A DNA stretch of 64,000 bases from Vespa crabro (GCF_910589235.1 NC_060963.1:3110001-3174000); one strand, 5' to 3'; shown: positions 1 to 12,073, counted from the first letter of the stretch. Notes: a model not told the origin generated them from the letters alone. Numbers and translations: made by a program.

Positions 1-732
1 TGATAACATCAGTGGTTGTACTCCTGTTATTAATTCGGCCTGAAAAATAAAATAATATTTCTTTCTAATAAGTAACAATAAAATTTATTCGCGTATCTAT
101 AATTTTATTTGTTATAATCGTCAAACTATGCTCTCATTGTTTCTTATTAATTTACTTTCAACCCACCTCGGTCTCGTTAATACAAAATATGTCGCACAAT
201 TCGAAAATCTCTGGATGGATATTTTCTACGGCCGGTGAACCATTCACAATTGAAAGCCCTATCGCATCGTTATAGATAATTATACTAATTGTTTGTCTCC
301 CGTGTTAATATTATTGCAATATAAAATTTCAATGAAACAAAGTTAAATAATGATTAACACGAACCATGGCCCTTATGGATTCGTAAAGCTTGCAAAGTAG
401 CGTCTAATGGTGATTCAAATTGACATAGTAACACCGTAGCATTTTTAATTAAATCAGCAGAATATATAACTTGATCAACGCTTAAAAGGTCATTAGCTCC
501 TGGTACGACCACTATACTATTTTCTCCTAAAAACGAATGAGTTTAAAAATTATTATGATTGTTGATTATAATTTTCATACGTATGTATAAGTTTCATACG
601 TATTTTTGTGTATTCAATTTATTCAGGACATTTTTTATTATTAAAGTAAGTACAAGATGGATCGAAAGTTCTTCAGTATTTTTAAAAATCAATTATTCTT
701 TGGCGAGACTTTTTAGACTAATTCTTTTATTA

Positions 733-785
<53 letters not shown>

Positions 786-1890
786 TTTGGATTTTTTTTT
801 TAATCTCCAATCCTAAAAAGTCTCGAAAAAGAGCAATTGATTTTTCAAATTACTTTGAAACTTTATATGTCATAAAATTCATTCATATCTTTCTTATCCT
901 TCAACGATGATATCACGAACCTCTATCGCGAATTCGTAATATAGTATAAAGTACGACGTTTGAAAAAAAATAGAGATAATTTATCATTACAATTACGATC
1001 ATTACGTTATCTCAAACATCTTATGTAATAAAGATAACACGAATATATATCATTGTTTTTTTTTCTTCCTTTTTCTCCCTAATATTACATACCGTTACTA
1101 GCAACTGTAATATGAGCTATTCCACTTTGTTTATCCTTTTGTATTTGAATATAAGCAGTATCTACATTTTCCTTTTTCAATATATCCAAATAAGTTTTTG
1201 CATAATTGTCGTTACCCAACTATTATAAAGAAGAAAAGAAAAAAAATTGATTGAGATGATAATGTATAATTTACATAATTATCTACAATTGTCTATATGT
1301 TTAAAATAAATATTGTCATTACTGAAATTTTATTACAAAATCAAATTATGTAGATTTAAATATAAAAAATTTCTGAATGAACGATTATGAATTTAGGTAT
1401 GCTTTTTAAAAATTAAAATAAATTTATATAATTACAAAGAAAGAAATATTATTACTGATCCAATAAGCGTCGTTGTTGCACCAAGTTTAGCAGCACTCAC
1501 ACATTGATTAGCACCCTTCCCACCATATTTTATTTTAAATTCGCTACCAAATATTGTCTCTCCAGGTTTTGGTAAGCGAGATGCATAGCTAAAAAATTAA
1601 TGTCCTGATTGTGTAATTATCAATTTATCTTTATCTAACAAAACCTTTTTCTTCATTCACTAATGAATTAGATAAATTATATATTAAAGCATAACAAAAT
1701 AATCATATAATTATAAATAAATGAAGTCTTTCAAGATCTGGTAAAAACATAATTGAATTTCTCTAAATTATAGAGGATATTAGACAAATAGAAATATATA
1801 ATATTTTATAATATAAAGCGTTAAAAATTTTCTAACTTACCAAGTAAAATCTATCATACATGAACCAAGGACAACTATATTCGTACTCAT
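1..1890 (-). CDS. RBKS: Ribokinase (partial, 3' end outside window)
   Basis: PfkB-family sugar kinase that phosphorylates D-ribose to ribose-5-phosphate in the cytosol. Six exons can be read on the minus strand: 1841-1890, 1456-1588, 1093-1219, 365-526, 167-258 and 1-39; all joins are GT-AG and in phase, giving 201 codons. The start reads MSTNIVVLGSCMIDF. Exon 2 carries the family signature YGGKGANQC that closes over the sugar. Exon 5 ends in INETE, and exon 6 continues AELITG, matching the NETEA-type motif of ribokinases. The C-terminal part, with the catalytic GAGD aspartate, lies left of base 1, so activity cannot be judged. The ATG was chosen because it begins the conserved first beta strand and a further in-frame start is not visible. 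Confidence 0.93.
737..785. repeat. (ATT)n microsatellite in a ribokinase intron
   Basis: About sixteen ATT units in the intron between 526 and 1093; it produces a spurious poly-leucine open frame on the plus strand. Confidence 0.85.
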
Positions 1891-2337
1891 TATTTTCACA
1901 AAATTATTTTGATAATTAAAGATATTAATGTTACCGTTTTTCGATGAATTAAACTTTGCAAACGTCTTGAACGAGATTATTATACAAAATGTCTTTACTT
2001 TCACAGAACAACTGTAGAAAACCTAAGTATAAATTGATAATTTCTGTTATCTTTGTTACGAAATACAAGACGTATCTGACTGTAACGATAATGCACGATT
2101 TCAATATACATATATACATAACCTAGCAATTTGCGAATAGGTTATTTGTTCTATCTATTTCAAACATTTATGCCATAATTTTTGGCATAATATTGTATAT
2201 AATTCTGCTTTTTTTTTTATCAAAAAATATTATATTAATTAATGAATTAAATAAACCAAAAAATAAATACAATCATACTCGTAACTTCATCTAACCTAAC
2301 CTATCTATAAAAAAATTTTACTTTAACGGACTTATAT
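1891..2337. other. Intergenic region between ribokinase start and the small gene
   Basis: AT-rich sequence holding the ribokinase promoter and 5' UTR (ribokinase is transcribed leftward) and the 3' UTR of the small gene at 2338-2713. No open frame or RNA gene was recognised. Confidence 0.5.
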
Positions 2338-2713
2338 TTATAAAAAAAAGTTGTCTAAAATAAATTTTTTATATAAGTCGACTGTATCAGTATCAATAAT
2401 AATCGTGCCATCTTTTTCATATTCTTAAACCTGAAATGCTATGCGATGTTGATAATACAATCATAACATACCTATTGGAAAATGCAATTTATTCCTTACA
2501 CTGCCATCTGTAGCAAAACATTACAATTATAATTGACAATAACTTACTCTTTCTCTTTCTCTCTCTCTTTCTCTTTCTCTCTGTCTCTCTTTCTCTTTTC
2601 AACCGCGAACTAAAAGATTATTAAACAGAGTAGTAATCACTGGGCGTCCATCTTTAACAACTTCGATTGAAAGGATACGTTTTCAATGGTTTAGCGATGT
2701 TTGATGCAGCCAT
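2338..2713 (-). CDS. Unrecognised small protein gene, three exons, apparent 1-base frameshift in exon 1
   Basis: A compact gene I do not recognise. Exon 3 (2338-2423) and exon 2 (2472-2507) join in phase and read GSVRNKLHFPI, then EYEKDGTIIIDTDTVDLYKK and a short hydrophobic tail before TAA. Exon 1 probably ends at 2604 with a GTTGAA donor, giving the reading IEVVKDGRPVITTLFNNLLV. The only ATG is at 2713, in an AAAATGGCTGC context, and reads MAASNIAKPLK before hitting TAA in its own frame. The frame that fits exons 2-3 needs one A fewer in an AAAA run at about 2678-2682. If so the protein would be about 76 residues. A non-shifted alternative uses a poor GTTGTT donor and gives about 56 residues. 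It may be a real gene with an assembly error, a polymorphism, or a decaying copy. The acceptor of exon 3 (TTTAAG) is also weak. Confidence 0.5.
2547..2600. repeat. CT-rich microsatellite
   Basis: Imperfect (CT)n/(CTTT)n tract; on the minus strand it is a GA-rich stretch just inside the first intron of the small gene. Confidence 0.8.
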
Positions 2714-3031
2714 TTTATGTGTCATATATTGAAATATTGTAAATTTTACTTAACGAATTTAACGAGGATAATAATAATCGTAAAAATAACATAAATAATA
2801 TAATAAAATAACATAAGAACCATAATAAAAGAAATTAATATCTTAAACTAAAAAAAATCGTAATGTAAACCGTCTAGTATTATGATTGGACGGTGTTGAT
2901 GTAGACTTAAGAATCGTCCAATCAAAATTCAATGCAGTCAATTTTCCTCCTTGTCATGGTTTTTTATGTTTCAAAATTAATTTTTCGATGTTAACAAACA
3001 AATATAAAGTTTTATAAAAATCTGTAATACT

Positions 3032-3036
<5 letters not shown>

Positions 3037-3067
<31 letters not shown>
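3037..3067. repeat. (AT)n microsatellite
   Basis: Uninterrupted AT dinucleotide tract of about 31 bases. Confidence 0.85.
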
Positions 3068-3070
<3 letters not shown>

Positions 3071-3982
3071 GATTTTATTGATTAATGTTATTAATAATTT
3101 ACATTAATAAATAATTATAATTAAAAACATTTCTTTATTGTAATTGAATGTTACTTATGTATTTCCTAAAAAATATTATAACATATATTAGATGTTTTAA
3201 TATAATAGATTTATTTTTATTTCATCTACCTTATTCGTTGAGATAAAATTTATAACATAAATTTAACGTTGTAAATAAAATATCTTTTGGTTCAATAAAT
3301 AATTCGCACATAAATTGTACAAGATATATAAATACAAAAAATGCATTATAATCTTAAACAAAATCTATTTAATTTCCTTTATATTTTTGCCATTCTAATT
3401 AAATTTGCTGTATATACACACACACAGATATATATGTTTCGTATCATGATATTTCCATATCTATACTTTAACTATCCTGTAATTTACATATTTATACTTT
3501 ACTATCTTATAATTTATTGAAAAATAAATAATTAAAATATTTCGTAAGAAAATTTTTTCCAACAGAATATATTTGTAATAAATCCATGTGAAAAATAATA
3601 ATAAGTTAAATAATATTATCCAATCATGGTGTTCATAACGCGACGCATCGAAATTTGTATATTCACCATATTTATATACGTCGTTGAAACTGATTAAAAT
3701 CTCAAAAATTTATTGTTGCAGATATTATTAAAAATACTTGAAAGGATAGGAAGCGGAATTTGATATCTAACGAATTATCTGTATAACATTCTAATCGCAT
3801 CAACTGTTAATATTTGGAAAAAGTTGTGACCAGTTTGAAAAATGTAGTTACATATATACTAACTTAACATATATTAAATTCTTAAATTTAAGATTTTTAA
3901 AGAGATTTGCACGAAATTTCAAGAAAATTTATTAATATTCAATCAAGATAGTTATTATTATTACGTAAATTAATATATATAT

Positions 3983-3989
3983 ATATATG

Positions 3990-4049
<60 letters not shown>

Positions 4050-4056
4050 CATATAT
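3983..4056. repeat. 74-bp perfect palindrome with a (TA)25 core
   Basis: ATATATGTTGAA at the left end and TTCAACATATAT at the right end flank an uninterrupted (TA)25. The two arms are exact reverse complements with no loop, so the whole 74 bases can form a cruciform. Confidence 0.85.
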
Positions 4057-4815
4057 GAAATATTTTTTATCAGTACATATATTTTATCTATAGTAATATA
4101 TAAATATGTCTGGTAACATACTTATACTTAGAGAAAAAAAAAGGAAAAAAAAATGAAATGATAGCTTTTTTTTTTTATATAATTAAAGATTAAATTAATG
4201 ATTGAATTGCATTATTATATAGTATGTCAAATACTTTTGAATCTCAATGGATTCTTATTATGTTATGAACATATAAAACTAACAATTGTTACTTTCACAC
4301 ACCTTTTACGTGAAACATCGAAATCTGTTTTCGGGAAAGTTTCTCTGTGCGTTTCTCCATATGTATATTGTATATATGGATATGTCGATAGTCAGTTCGA
4401 TATAGATAGTTCTATAGTTTCAGTCTGTTTAAGAAGCTTCACGTGTTTATATGTATATATATATATATATGTATATGTATATATATATATATCTATTTTT
4501 TCTTCAAATTGTTAAGGTGTCATAAAAGGCCGTTATAATAATCGAAGTAATGAAATGAACATTTTTTTCTCTCATGATTACGTTATACGCTTCAGTCGCG
4601 TATACGTTCATCCAAATACATGTGTAAAAAGTTTACTTTTTATTAATTAACCCTAGTTACAAAGTAGAGAGTGAAACGAGAAACAACGCTATATAGAAAA
4701 AAAAAAAAAAGAGAAAAAAAAACAAAAATTTATCGAATTTATACGTTTTCTCCGAGTTAAATACCATATCCCTTTTCTCGTTATGTACTATTTATAAATT
4801 TTCACAGTAAAAATA

Positions 4816-6557
4816 ATGGCTGGGGTATTCGATATTGAATTGCACGAAGGTGATAACGTAAATCATGATGAGTCCGACGACGATGTTATTGAGACCAGAG
4901 AGGTAATTTATTTTAGTCGTAATAACATTATGCCAATTTCTTCTTCCTTTTTCTTTTCTTTTCTTTTCTTTTCTTTTCTTTTTTCTTTTTTCTTCCTTTT
5001 TAATAATCCCACCTGTTTTCTTTTTTTGTTTTTAGGAAGAATATAGTCATGCCTCAAATGTAGACACAATGTTGGAGTAAGTATGCATATTGAGTCAATA
5101 TATTATCATATCTTATGTCCTTCGTGTTGTATTCAGATTCAAATAATAATGCACATATTTAAATATGAATGATTGAAATATTAGAATAAATATTAGAATA
5201 GATTGAATTATTAGAATTGTATATATTATAGAATTGTATATACACATTGTTGATCTATGATATCTGTCTTAATAGATTTCTACTTGATAAAATAATTTTA
5301 CATATGTTTAGATCTGATAATTTGGAAAGAGTACAATTGTCAGAGCAAAATGTTAATCCAGGACAAGAGAAGACGGGTCCCCAGGATTTTGAATTATGTA
5401 AAATCCTTGGTGAGGGAGGATATGGAAAAGTTTTTCAAGTTAGGAAAGTTACAGGCCAAGATAAAGGCAGCATTTTTGCTATGAAAGTAAGGAAAACTTT
5501 ACTATAATTAGAAAGATATTTGTTATTTCTGAATTATAAGCAATATCATCAATAATATAAACAACATGTTTAAAATATACAAACATATTAAAACAATACG
5601 AGTAAATAAACAAGAGAAAGATATACACTATCTTTTTATATTTTATGTTAGGTATTACGTAAGGCATCTATTATAAGAAACCAAAAAGATACAGCGCATA
5701 CTAAAGCAGAGAGAAATATATTAGAAGCTGTCAAAGTAAGTATATTGATTATATTTTTTACACTCTTAATCATATACATATATGCATCATATATAAAATA
5801 TTTTTACAGCATCCATTTATTGTTAATTTAATGTATGCTTTTCAAACTGGAGGTAAATTATATTTGATTTTGGAATATTTATGCGGTGGAGAACTTTTTA
5901 CGTATTTGGATCGGGAAGGCATCTTTTTAGAAGATACAGCATGGTATGTAGGTGTCGTATTATTTTTTAAATTTATATTATATATTTTGGAAGAGAAAAG
6001 AAAAATTATTTATTAAACCAATCAAATTGTAACTTAATTATATATTTTATTTGTATATGTCTGTACAGTTTTTATTTATCCGAGATTATACTTGCCCTGC
6101 AACATCTTCATAATCAAGGAATCATATATAGGTATATCTAATCTCTTTCATAAGTAATCTTATTACAATGTTTGTATTTTTCCCTAATATATTTTTATAT
6201 AATATTATATGCTTACAGAGATTTAAAACCAGAAAATATTTTATTGGATGGAGAAGGTCATGTAAAATTAACTGATTTTGGCCTTTGTAAAGAACATATA
6301 CAAGATGGTACAGTGACTCATACATTCTGCGGAACCATAGAGTACATGCAAGTATTGATCATCTATCTTTTTCGATAAATAAAAATTTACAGCTATTTTA
6401 TTTAAGTAGATATTTTATTAGTATTGATTATACAATTTAGGGCTCCTGAGATCTTGACAAGAAGTGGGCATGGAAAAGCTGTTGATTGGTGGAGTTTAGG
6501 TGCTTTGATGTTTGATATGCTCACAGGAATGGTACAGTATTATGGATAACAGTGTTA

Positions 6558-6606
<49 letters not shown>

Positions 6607-7918
6607 TATATATATAAAATTTTATATATATAAAATTATTAACAGCCTCCATTCACCGGAGATGATAGAAGAAAAACAATTGAAAAAATATTAAGAGGAA
6701 AATTATGTCTTCCACAATATCTTACACCCGATGCAAGAGATCTAATTCGTAAACTGTTAAAGGTTTTTAATTATTATTATAGTTACATAGTACATGATAC
6801 ATATATTATAATAAATTACTTTAATATATATTTTGAAATTTATAGAGGCAAGTTGGTCAAAGATTAGGATCTGGACCTGAAGATGCAGAGCAAATAATAC
6901 ATCATAATTTTTTTAAACATATTAATTGGGAAGATGTTATTTCACGAAAATTGGAACCTCCATTTAAACCATCACTGGTAAATGTTATTTTTGTACTTAT
7001 TTAATTCGTATTCTAAATAGATGTTCAACATGATTCTCGATAATATATATCAATAATAATAATTTTATAGAAAAGTGCAGATGATACATCACAATTTGAT
7101 GAACAATTCACTGCAACCATTCCAGTAGATTCACCTGTTGAGAGCACTTTAAGCGAATCCGCAAATATGATATTTCAAGTAAGTGTACTAATTTGCTAAT
7201 GTGATGACGATTTATTTACGAAAGAAGTAAAATAAGTCAAATCTTGATCTCATTTATAGGGTTTTACATATGTGGCACCAAGCGTTTTAGAAGAAATGTA
7301 TACACAACCAAGAGTTATAAATGCTAGGAGTCCACGTAGAGAACTTTTAAATACTGGTTTTAGTGGTAGTCTTCACAGTTTATCACCAAGGACTCCAGAA
7401 ACGCACCTTCGTACGCCTTCTCAGTTTCATCAACTTAGGTAAATTATATCTAAGTAATTAAAATACCTTTACTCCTCAGGATTATAGAGCATTATAAAAT
7501 GTATTTATAGAGAAAAATAACATACATGTAGGGCTGGCACTATACAATCTCTAATGTGTTTATTACCTGCATATGTATGGTATAATAATATTTCCTTTTC
7601 ATTTCTTTTTTCTTTTTTTTTTTTTTTTTTTTTTTTCAATATTGTTAGTAGCTAAATATATTTTTATATATAAATAAATAGAAATGAAACTTTTATCACA
7701 GCAACGTTCTTAAGGTAATTAAAAAAAAAAGGGTGCCAATCCTAAAAAATGAAAATTAATGTCTCTGCTAATGTAATTATTTCGTTACTTTTCATATAAT
7801 ATAAATGAAATTGGCAAACAATTGATATATGCTGATTTTTAGGCATCATATAGTAGGGCACAATAACATAGAAGATACTGAAATGATGGACGTTGGTCGA
7901 CTACAGAATCATTTATAG
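4816..7918 (+). CDS. S6K: Ribosomal protein S6 kinase, p70 type
   Basis: AGC-family Ser/Thr kinase acting downstream of TORC1 and PDK1 on ribosomal protein S6 and translation factors. Thirteen exons: 4816-4902, 5036-5076, 5312-5486, 5652-5735, 5810-5943, 6069-6131, 6219-6347, 6441-6531, 6646-6762, 6846-6977, 7071-7178, 7260-7438, 7843-7918; 471 residues. The TOS motif FDIEL (residues 5-9) that recruits Raptor fixes the start. The kinase domain has the glycine loop GEGGYGKV, catalytic YRDLKPEN (about 194-201), DFG (214-216) and activation-loop THTFCGT with the PDK1-site Thr at about 230. A turn motif PVDSP and the hydrophobic motif FQGFTYV (Thr about 390, the TORC1 site) follow, then an SP/TP-rich autoinhibitory tail. 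The intron after 6347 is GC-AG; only that join gives the conserved EYMAPE. Confidence 0.96.
4949..4992. repeat. (TTTTC)n pyrimidine tract in S6K intron 1
   Basis: Tandem TTTTC units in the first intron, upstream of the exon 2 acceptor at 5034-5035. Confidence 0.7.
6562..6596. repeat. (AT)n microsatellite in an S6K intron
   Basis: Uninterrupted AT run of about 35 bases within the intron between 6531 and 6646. Confidence 0.85.
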
Positions 7919-8102
7919 TGGTCAGTGTTTAATAATGCAAACTTATAGGACATTATTGAACTTCCAAATTATATTGCAGAATTAATGTTTCTGCTATGAA
8001 AAATTGGTTATGCAATGATCTGCATAATTGGGCTGTAAAGGTCCAAGATGCACATTTAGCTAATTTTTCAGTTTCTATAAATATATATGTGTATGTATGT
8101 TA

Positions 8103-8112
<10 letters not shown>

Positions 8113-8160
<48 letters not shown>
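8113..8160. repeat. (TA)n microsatellite
   Basis: About 48 bases of uninterrupted TA in the S6K 3' region. Confidence 0.85.
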
Positions 8161-8168
<8 letters not shown>

Positions 8169-8444
8169 TACATATATATGATGGAAATTATGATAAAATA
8201 TTAACTTTTTGCTACAGAGGCAGTAATGTTAATTATATACTGCTCTTATAGAACGTATAATTATTGAAGTGATGAAATATAAATTTGAAGTATATACATA
8301 TAATGAAATATGTATTTTACATATCACCACATATTGGTTTTGTGATTATTCTTCATTTCAATCAGGAATAATATATTTACATGCATGAAAACAGATGTGA
8401 TGAAAATGGGGAATTATATTACAATAAGTTACTCCAAGTGCTCT

Positions 8445-8450
<6 letters not shown>

Positions 8451-8478
<28 letters not shown>
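8451..8478. repeat. (CT)n microsatellite
   Basis: CT dinucleotide tract of about 28 bases in the S6K 3' region. Confidence 0.8.
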
Positions 8479-8481
<3 letters not shown>

Positions 8482-9424
8482 ACTCTCTTTAATTGGTGTA
8501 TTGAATATATCAATAATATTAAATATTAATAATCCAGTATAAAAATAATTAAAAAAAAAAAATAAAAATAAAAATGAGAATTGCAAGGAAAGACAAATTC
8601 AAATTCTCATGCAAATTACAATTCTAATTAATATAAATATAAGAACAAATAATCTAGTGAAGATAAATATAAATTAAAAAGATTAAGAGTGGATTATGAT
8701 AAATGAATTATGTCTAAATTAGATATTAGACTAGTATCAAGAATAATCCTCAAAATCAATGTTTAGTGGGACGTAAAAAACATGTTTTAATATACATAAA
8801 ATCAATATTTCATCGTGTTATAATAAAATATAAACTTTGTGCTATAAGAATATTAATGCTAATCATGCTTAATAACTTCATAAAATATTGTAAAACAGGA
8901 GTTATGCATCATATGTTTTATGTAGCTGCTCACTGGATACTATTCTGTAAAATATGAGATAATAATGTCGTTAGTTAATGATACAATAATTATGAACAAA
9001 TTAATTACTACTCAAACAGAATTTTAACTGCCCAATATTCATAGCTGTTGTTCTCAGGTAGTGTTACACAGTTTGATATTTATACTTTATTCTATTTAGA
9101 AGTAAAAAGGAGGAAAAATGGAAAGAAAGCAAATGAAAAACAGAGTTTAATGTAAGTAAAAAGATTGTTATTATTAACACTTTCTTGATATTAAATTAAT
9201 AAGAATGAAATAACACTACTTTGCAAATACAATTTAAATAGTATTCTTATCACACTTCTATGTCAAAAGATTGAATATATTTGAAAGGTACAAAGTGTAG
9301 TAAATAAACGTATTTTATTGTGAAATAAATGCTTTATTATTGTATTGCATCCATTTACACAATGATAGGAATAAAGTAGTATATCATATGTTTATCTTTT
9401 TTATCACATATATACATATATATA

Positions 9425-9456
<32 letters not shown>

Positions 9457-9802
9457 CATATATATTTAAAGTAACGGCGATAATTATCAATGATTTCGTT
9501 GATAAGGAAAATATATTTTTATTTTTATGAGTAACATCTTTAGTTTTATATATTTAACATACTTCAATGACTGATAATACAATAATAACTTACATTACAT
9601 TATAAATGGTTTTTTATTAATTAAATTAAATCATATACTCCCCAAAAAAGAAAAAAGTGAATTATTTTTCTTATATAATAAAAAATTATTTAATGTAAAA
9701 ATATAAATTTAATCATATAATCATTTCCTATAAATTATACTTGCGTTATTTTTTTTTTTCTTTTTTTTTTCAATCTTCAGCACAGAAATGCTTTACTTTC
9801 TT

Positions 9803-11379
9803 TCAGTGTTTTTTACGTTTCTTATCACTATGTAATTCATTATTTTTTCTTTTACGACTTTCGCAATCAATGGTCTTTTCTCTGTTCCTTTTTTCATCCT
9901 TTATTTTATTACTTGATTTGTATTTGTCCTCCAATTTGTGCTTTGTTTTTCGTTCTTTATCTTTATGTCGATTAAAATTATGATTTGCATGAGAATTTAA
10001 GCCTGTCTTTCCTTGTGATTTCCTTTTGTGCTTCCATTTTTTTCTGTTACTTTCTGTACTGGAACTATCACTACTACTACTGCTAGAATCATCACTGATA
10101 CTATTCTTGCTATTTTTACAATTGCTATCGCTTGAACTTCCACTGTCACTACTACTACTACTGCCATGAGACCTTTTACTATTTCGAACTTTTCTCTTCT
10201 TCAATTTTTTATGCTTTATTTTCATATTTTTCTTCTCAAGCTTTTGAAGTTTTCTAGAAAATAAAAAAAAGAAAAAATAATATAAATTTTAATAAAAAAA
10301 ACCATTTGATATAATTTAAAATATATATTTCATATTGGTCTAAAAAGTAACTAAATTTTACTTTAGCAATTTTTTCTTCTCTTGTTTTGAAAGAGTCTTT
10401 AGAAATGTTATCTCAGAATTTTCTTCGTTATCAGAAACCATTAAATGCTCGTGTCCAGGTACACGTAAATGTTGTTGGGCATCCAGTGCAGATCTAAATA
10501 TGAATAAGAATGCAATATTAGTGAATAATAAATCCTGAGTTATATTTTAAATGAAGCAATAATTTTATTCTTCAAATTTTTCTTACTTCTTAAGAGCTAA
10601 TCCATCTTCTCGCATTTGTTGCACTAAAGTTAAAGCGTCCGGTGTTTGCGGTAAGTTTGAATTATTTGCCATTACTACGCTCATTGCTTGACTATATAAA
10701 GGACATTCTTTGTCTAGAAATAATAAAAAATATATGTGCTTCTAACATCATAGATATATAATAAATTTATATGAAATAATGATAAATTTAATAGAAACCT
10801 GTATTTATGTGGCCCCACTTGTGACATTTAATACACCTAACATTTCGAACTTGAATGCCAAAAGGTTGATCTCTTATTTCGCTATCTCCTTTACAATAAC
10901 TTTCTCTTGGAGCATTATACTTGCGTTGCCATTCAAATTTATATTCTGGTTCATTATCTTCTTTTTCTCTTTCTTTCTTTGCTCCTGGAGGAGGCTCATA
11001 CATAAAATTAACACTTAATTTATCTTTGCTCTCTTTACTTAAAAGTGCTCTGTAAAATAATTAAATTAAATCTTAAATTCGTGTCATTCTAATAATTACA
11101 CCCTATATCTATAGTAATAGATGATTTACTTGTTATTATGAAGATCTTGCTCTTTCTCATATTGAACGCGTAATTCTTCTTGCTTCTTTTTGTAAGCTTC
11201 AGCTTGTTGTTCTGCCATCCATACCTATAAGATTTATTTTGATTAATATAACCATAAATGACAAGATAACGCTCTTGAAAAAGAAAGGTTAAAAAAATTA
11301 TACGCACTCGTTTTAGATTGTCTCTCGAAGCTGGATGAAAAAATTTCTTGCACATATAATTATTAAATCCCTTCCCCAT
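9803..11379 (-). CDS. CIR1: CBF1-interacting corepressor CIR1
   Basis: Nuclear corepressor known to link the Notch-pathway factor CBF1/Su(H) to histone deacetylase, and also associated with splicing factors. Six exons: 11308-11379, 11130-11224, 11049-10799, 10713-10587, 10493-10362, 10253-9803; 375 residues. The N-terminal CIR domain is very well kept: MGKGFNNYMCKKFFHPAS, then VWMAEQQAEA, NFMYEPPPGAKKE and EYKFEWQ. The most diagnostic block is IRDQPFGIQVRNVRCIKCHK followed by WGHINTDKECPLY, a zinc-knuckle-like CxxC-H-C cluster. The C-terminal third is a lysine-rich segment followed by serine runs and KR-rich tails, as in the human protein, but shorter. It ends tail to tail with S6K and is divergent from the PH-domain gene. 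Confidence 0.94.
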
Positions 11380-11668
11380 ATTTAATAATTAACTATACAA
11401 TTTATTTCAAATAAAAAGAAAAATATTTATTTCTAAATTTTTTTTCAAGACTTTTTGACGTTAATAAGTATCACTGAATGCCATTTGATATCGGTAGCCA
11501 TTATAAAATTTTTATAAAACAACCTAGTCATTTTTTAACTAAATTATTTTCATATTCGTAAAAATAATTTTGTAATTTTTTTTACAAAAATATAACATAA
11601 TCTTTTATTTAACTAAGTTTAAGACTCCCTAATTATTACTATCTAAAAATAAAATAAAGTAATATTAA

Positions 11669-11704
<36 letters not shown>

Positions 11705-12073
11705 TTCTTTTGACTCATACGTCAGTTGAAAAAGGAAATGTGACGTAACTTAACCTCATGTTGATGCTTGCTATCAATTGTTGCCAGCTTATATTTGAAC
11801 ACAAGTGATAAGTTTATTCCTTATAATTGTTGTTTCGTGTGAAATAAAATATATAAAGTAAAATATGTTAAATACAGAATTAGAATTGTTTAATAATGAC
11901 TTTATTGGACATTGTTAAAAATATTATTTAAATGGATCGATGTATGCGATCAACCTTGGTCATTCTCTTCTTAATGTTGAGTCGTTGACTTATATTTTCT
12001 AATAAATAGCGTGTCTCAATATAATATCATTGTAATTTCATCTGTAATAGTTCATTCAAAAAGTTTGTACAGG
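11380..12073. promoter_or_regulatory. Divergent promoter region of CIR1 and PHETA
   Basis: 694 bases between two start codons pointing away from each other. It contains a run of 29 T (11671-11699) and a CRE-like TGACGTAA (11741-11748). The stretch from about 11700 is less AT-rich and probably carries the start sites. No coding frame was recognised; the ORF that opens at 12011 is only an extension of the PHETA frame. Confidence 0.5.
11671..11699. repeat. Poly(T) run of 29
   Basis: Homopolymer in the CIR1/PHETA divergent promoter; its true length is uncertain with most sequencing methods. Confidence 0.8.

Larger units (their letters stand above)
2714..4815. other. Intergenic region: S6K upstream sequence
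   Basis: About 2.1 kb, very AT-rich. It contains an inverted CCAAT pair (2884-2923), a (TA)n run (3037-3067) and a 74-bp palindrome (3983-4056). The last 500 bases are probably S6K promoter and 5' UTR; the longer open frame at 4198-4515 there is low-complexity and unlike a protein. Nothing else was recognised. Confidence 0.5.
7919..9802. other. Convergent 3' region of S6K and CIR1
   Basis: About 1.9 kb between two stop codons facing each other. It holds a long AT-rich S6K 3' UTR; AATAAA elements near 9303 and 9323 are good end signals for the plus strand. Microsatellites: (TA)n at 8113-8160 and (CT)n at 8451-8478. The open frames here are AT-repeat artefacts or short and featureless. No further gene seen. 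Confidence 0.5.

Noticed and set aside
559..816. 85-codon ORF with a poly-leucine tract
   Set aside because: Product of the (ATT)n microsatellite inside a ribokinase intron on the other strand.
4198..4515. 105-codon ORF in the S6K upstream region
   Set aside because: The C-terminal part is encoded by TA/GTATA repeats; no domain; most likely 5' UTR or intergenic.
8113..8160. Regular TA tracts considered as CRISPR-like or satellite arrays
   Set aside because: Simple dinucleotide microsatellites without spacers or longer repeat units.
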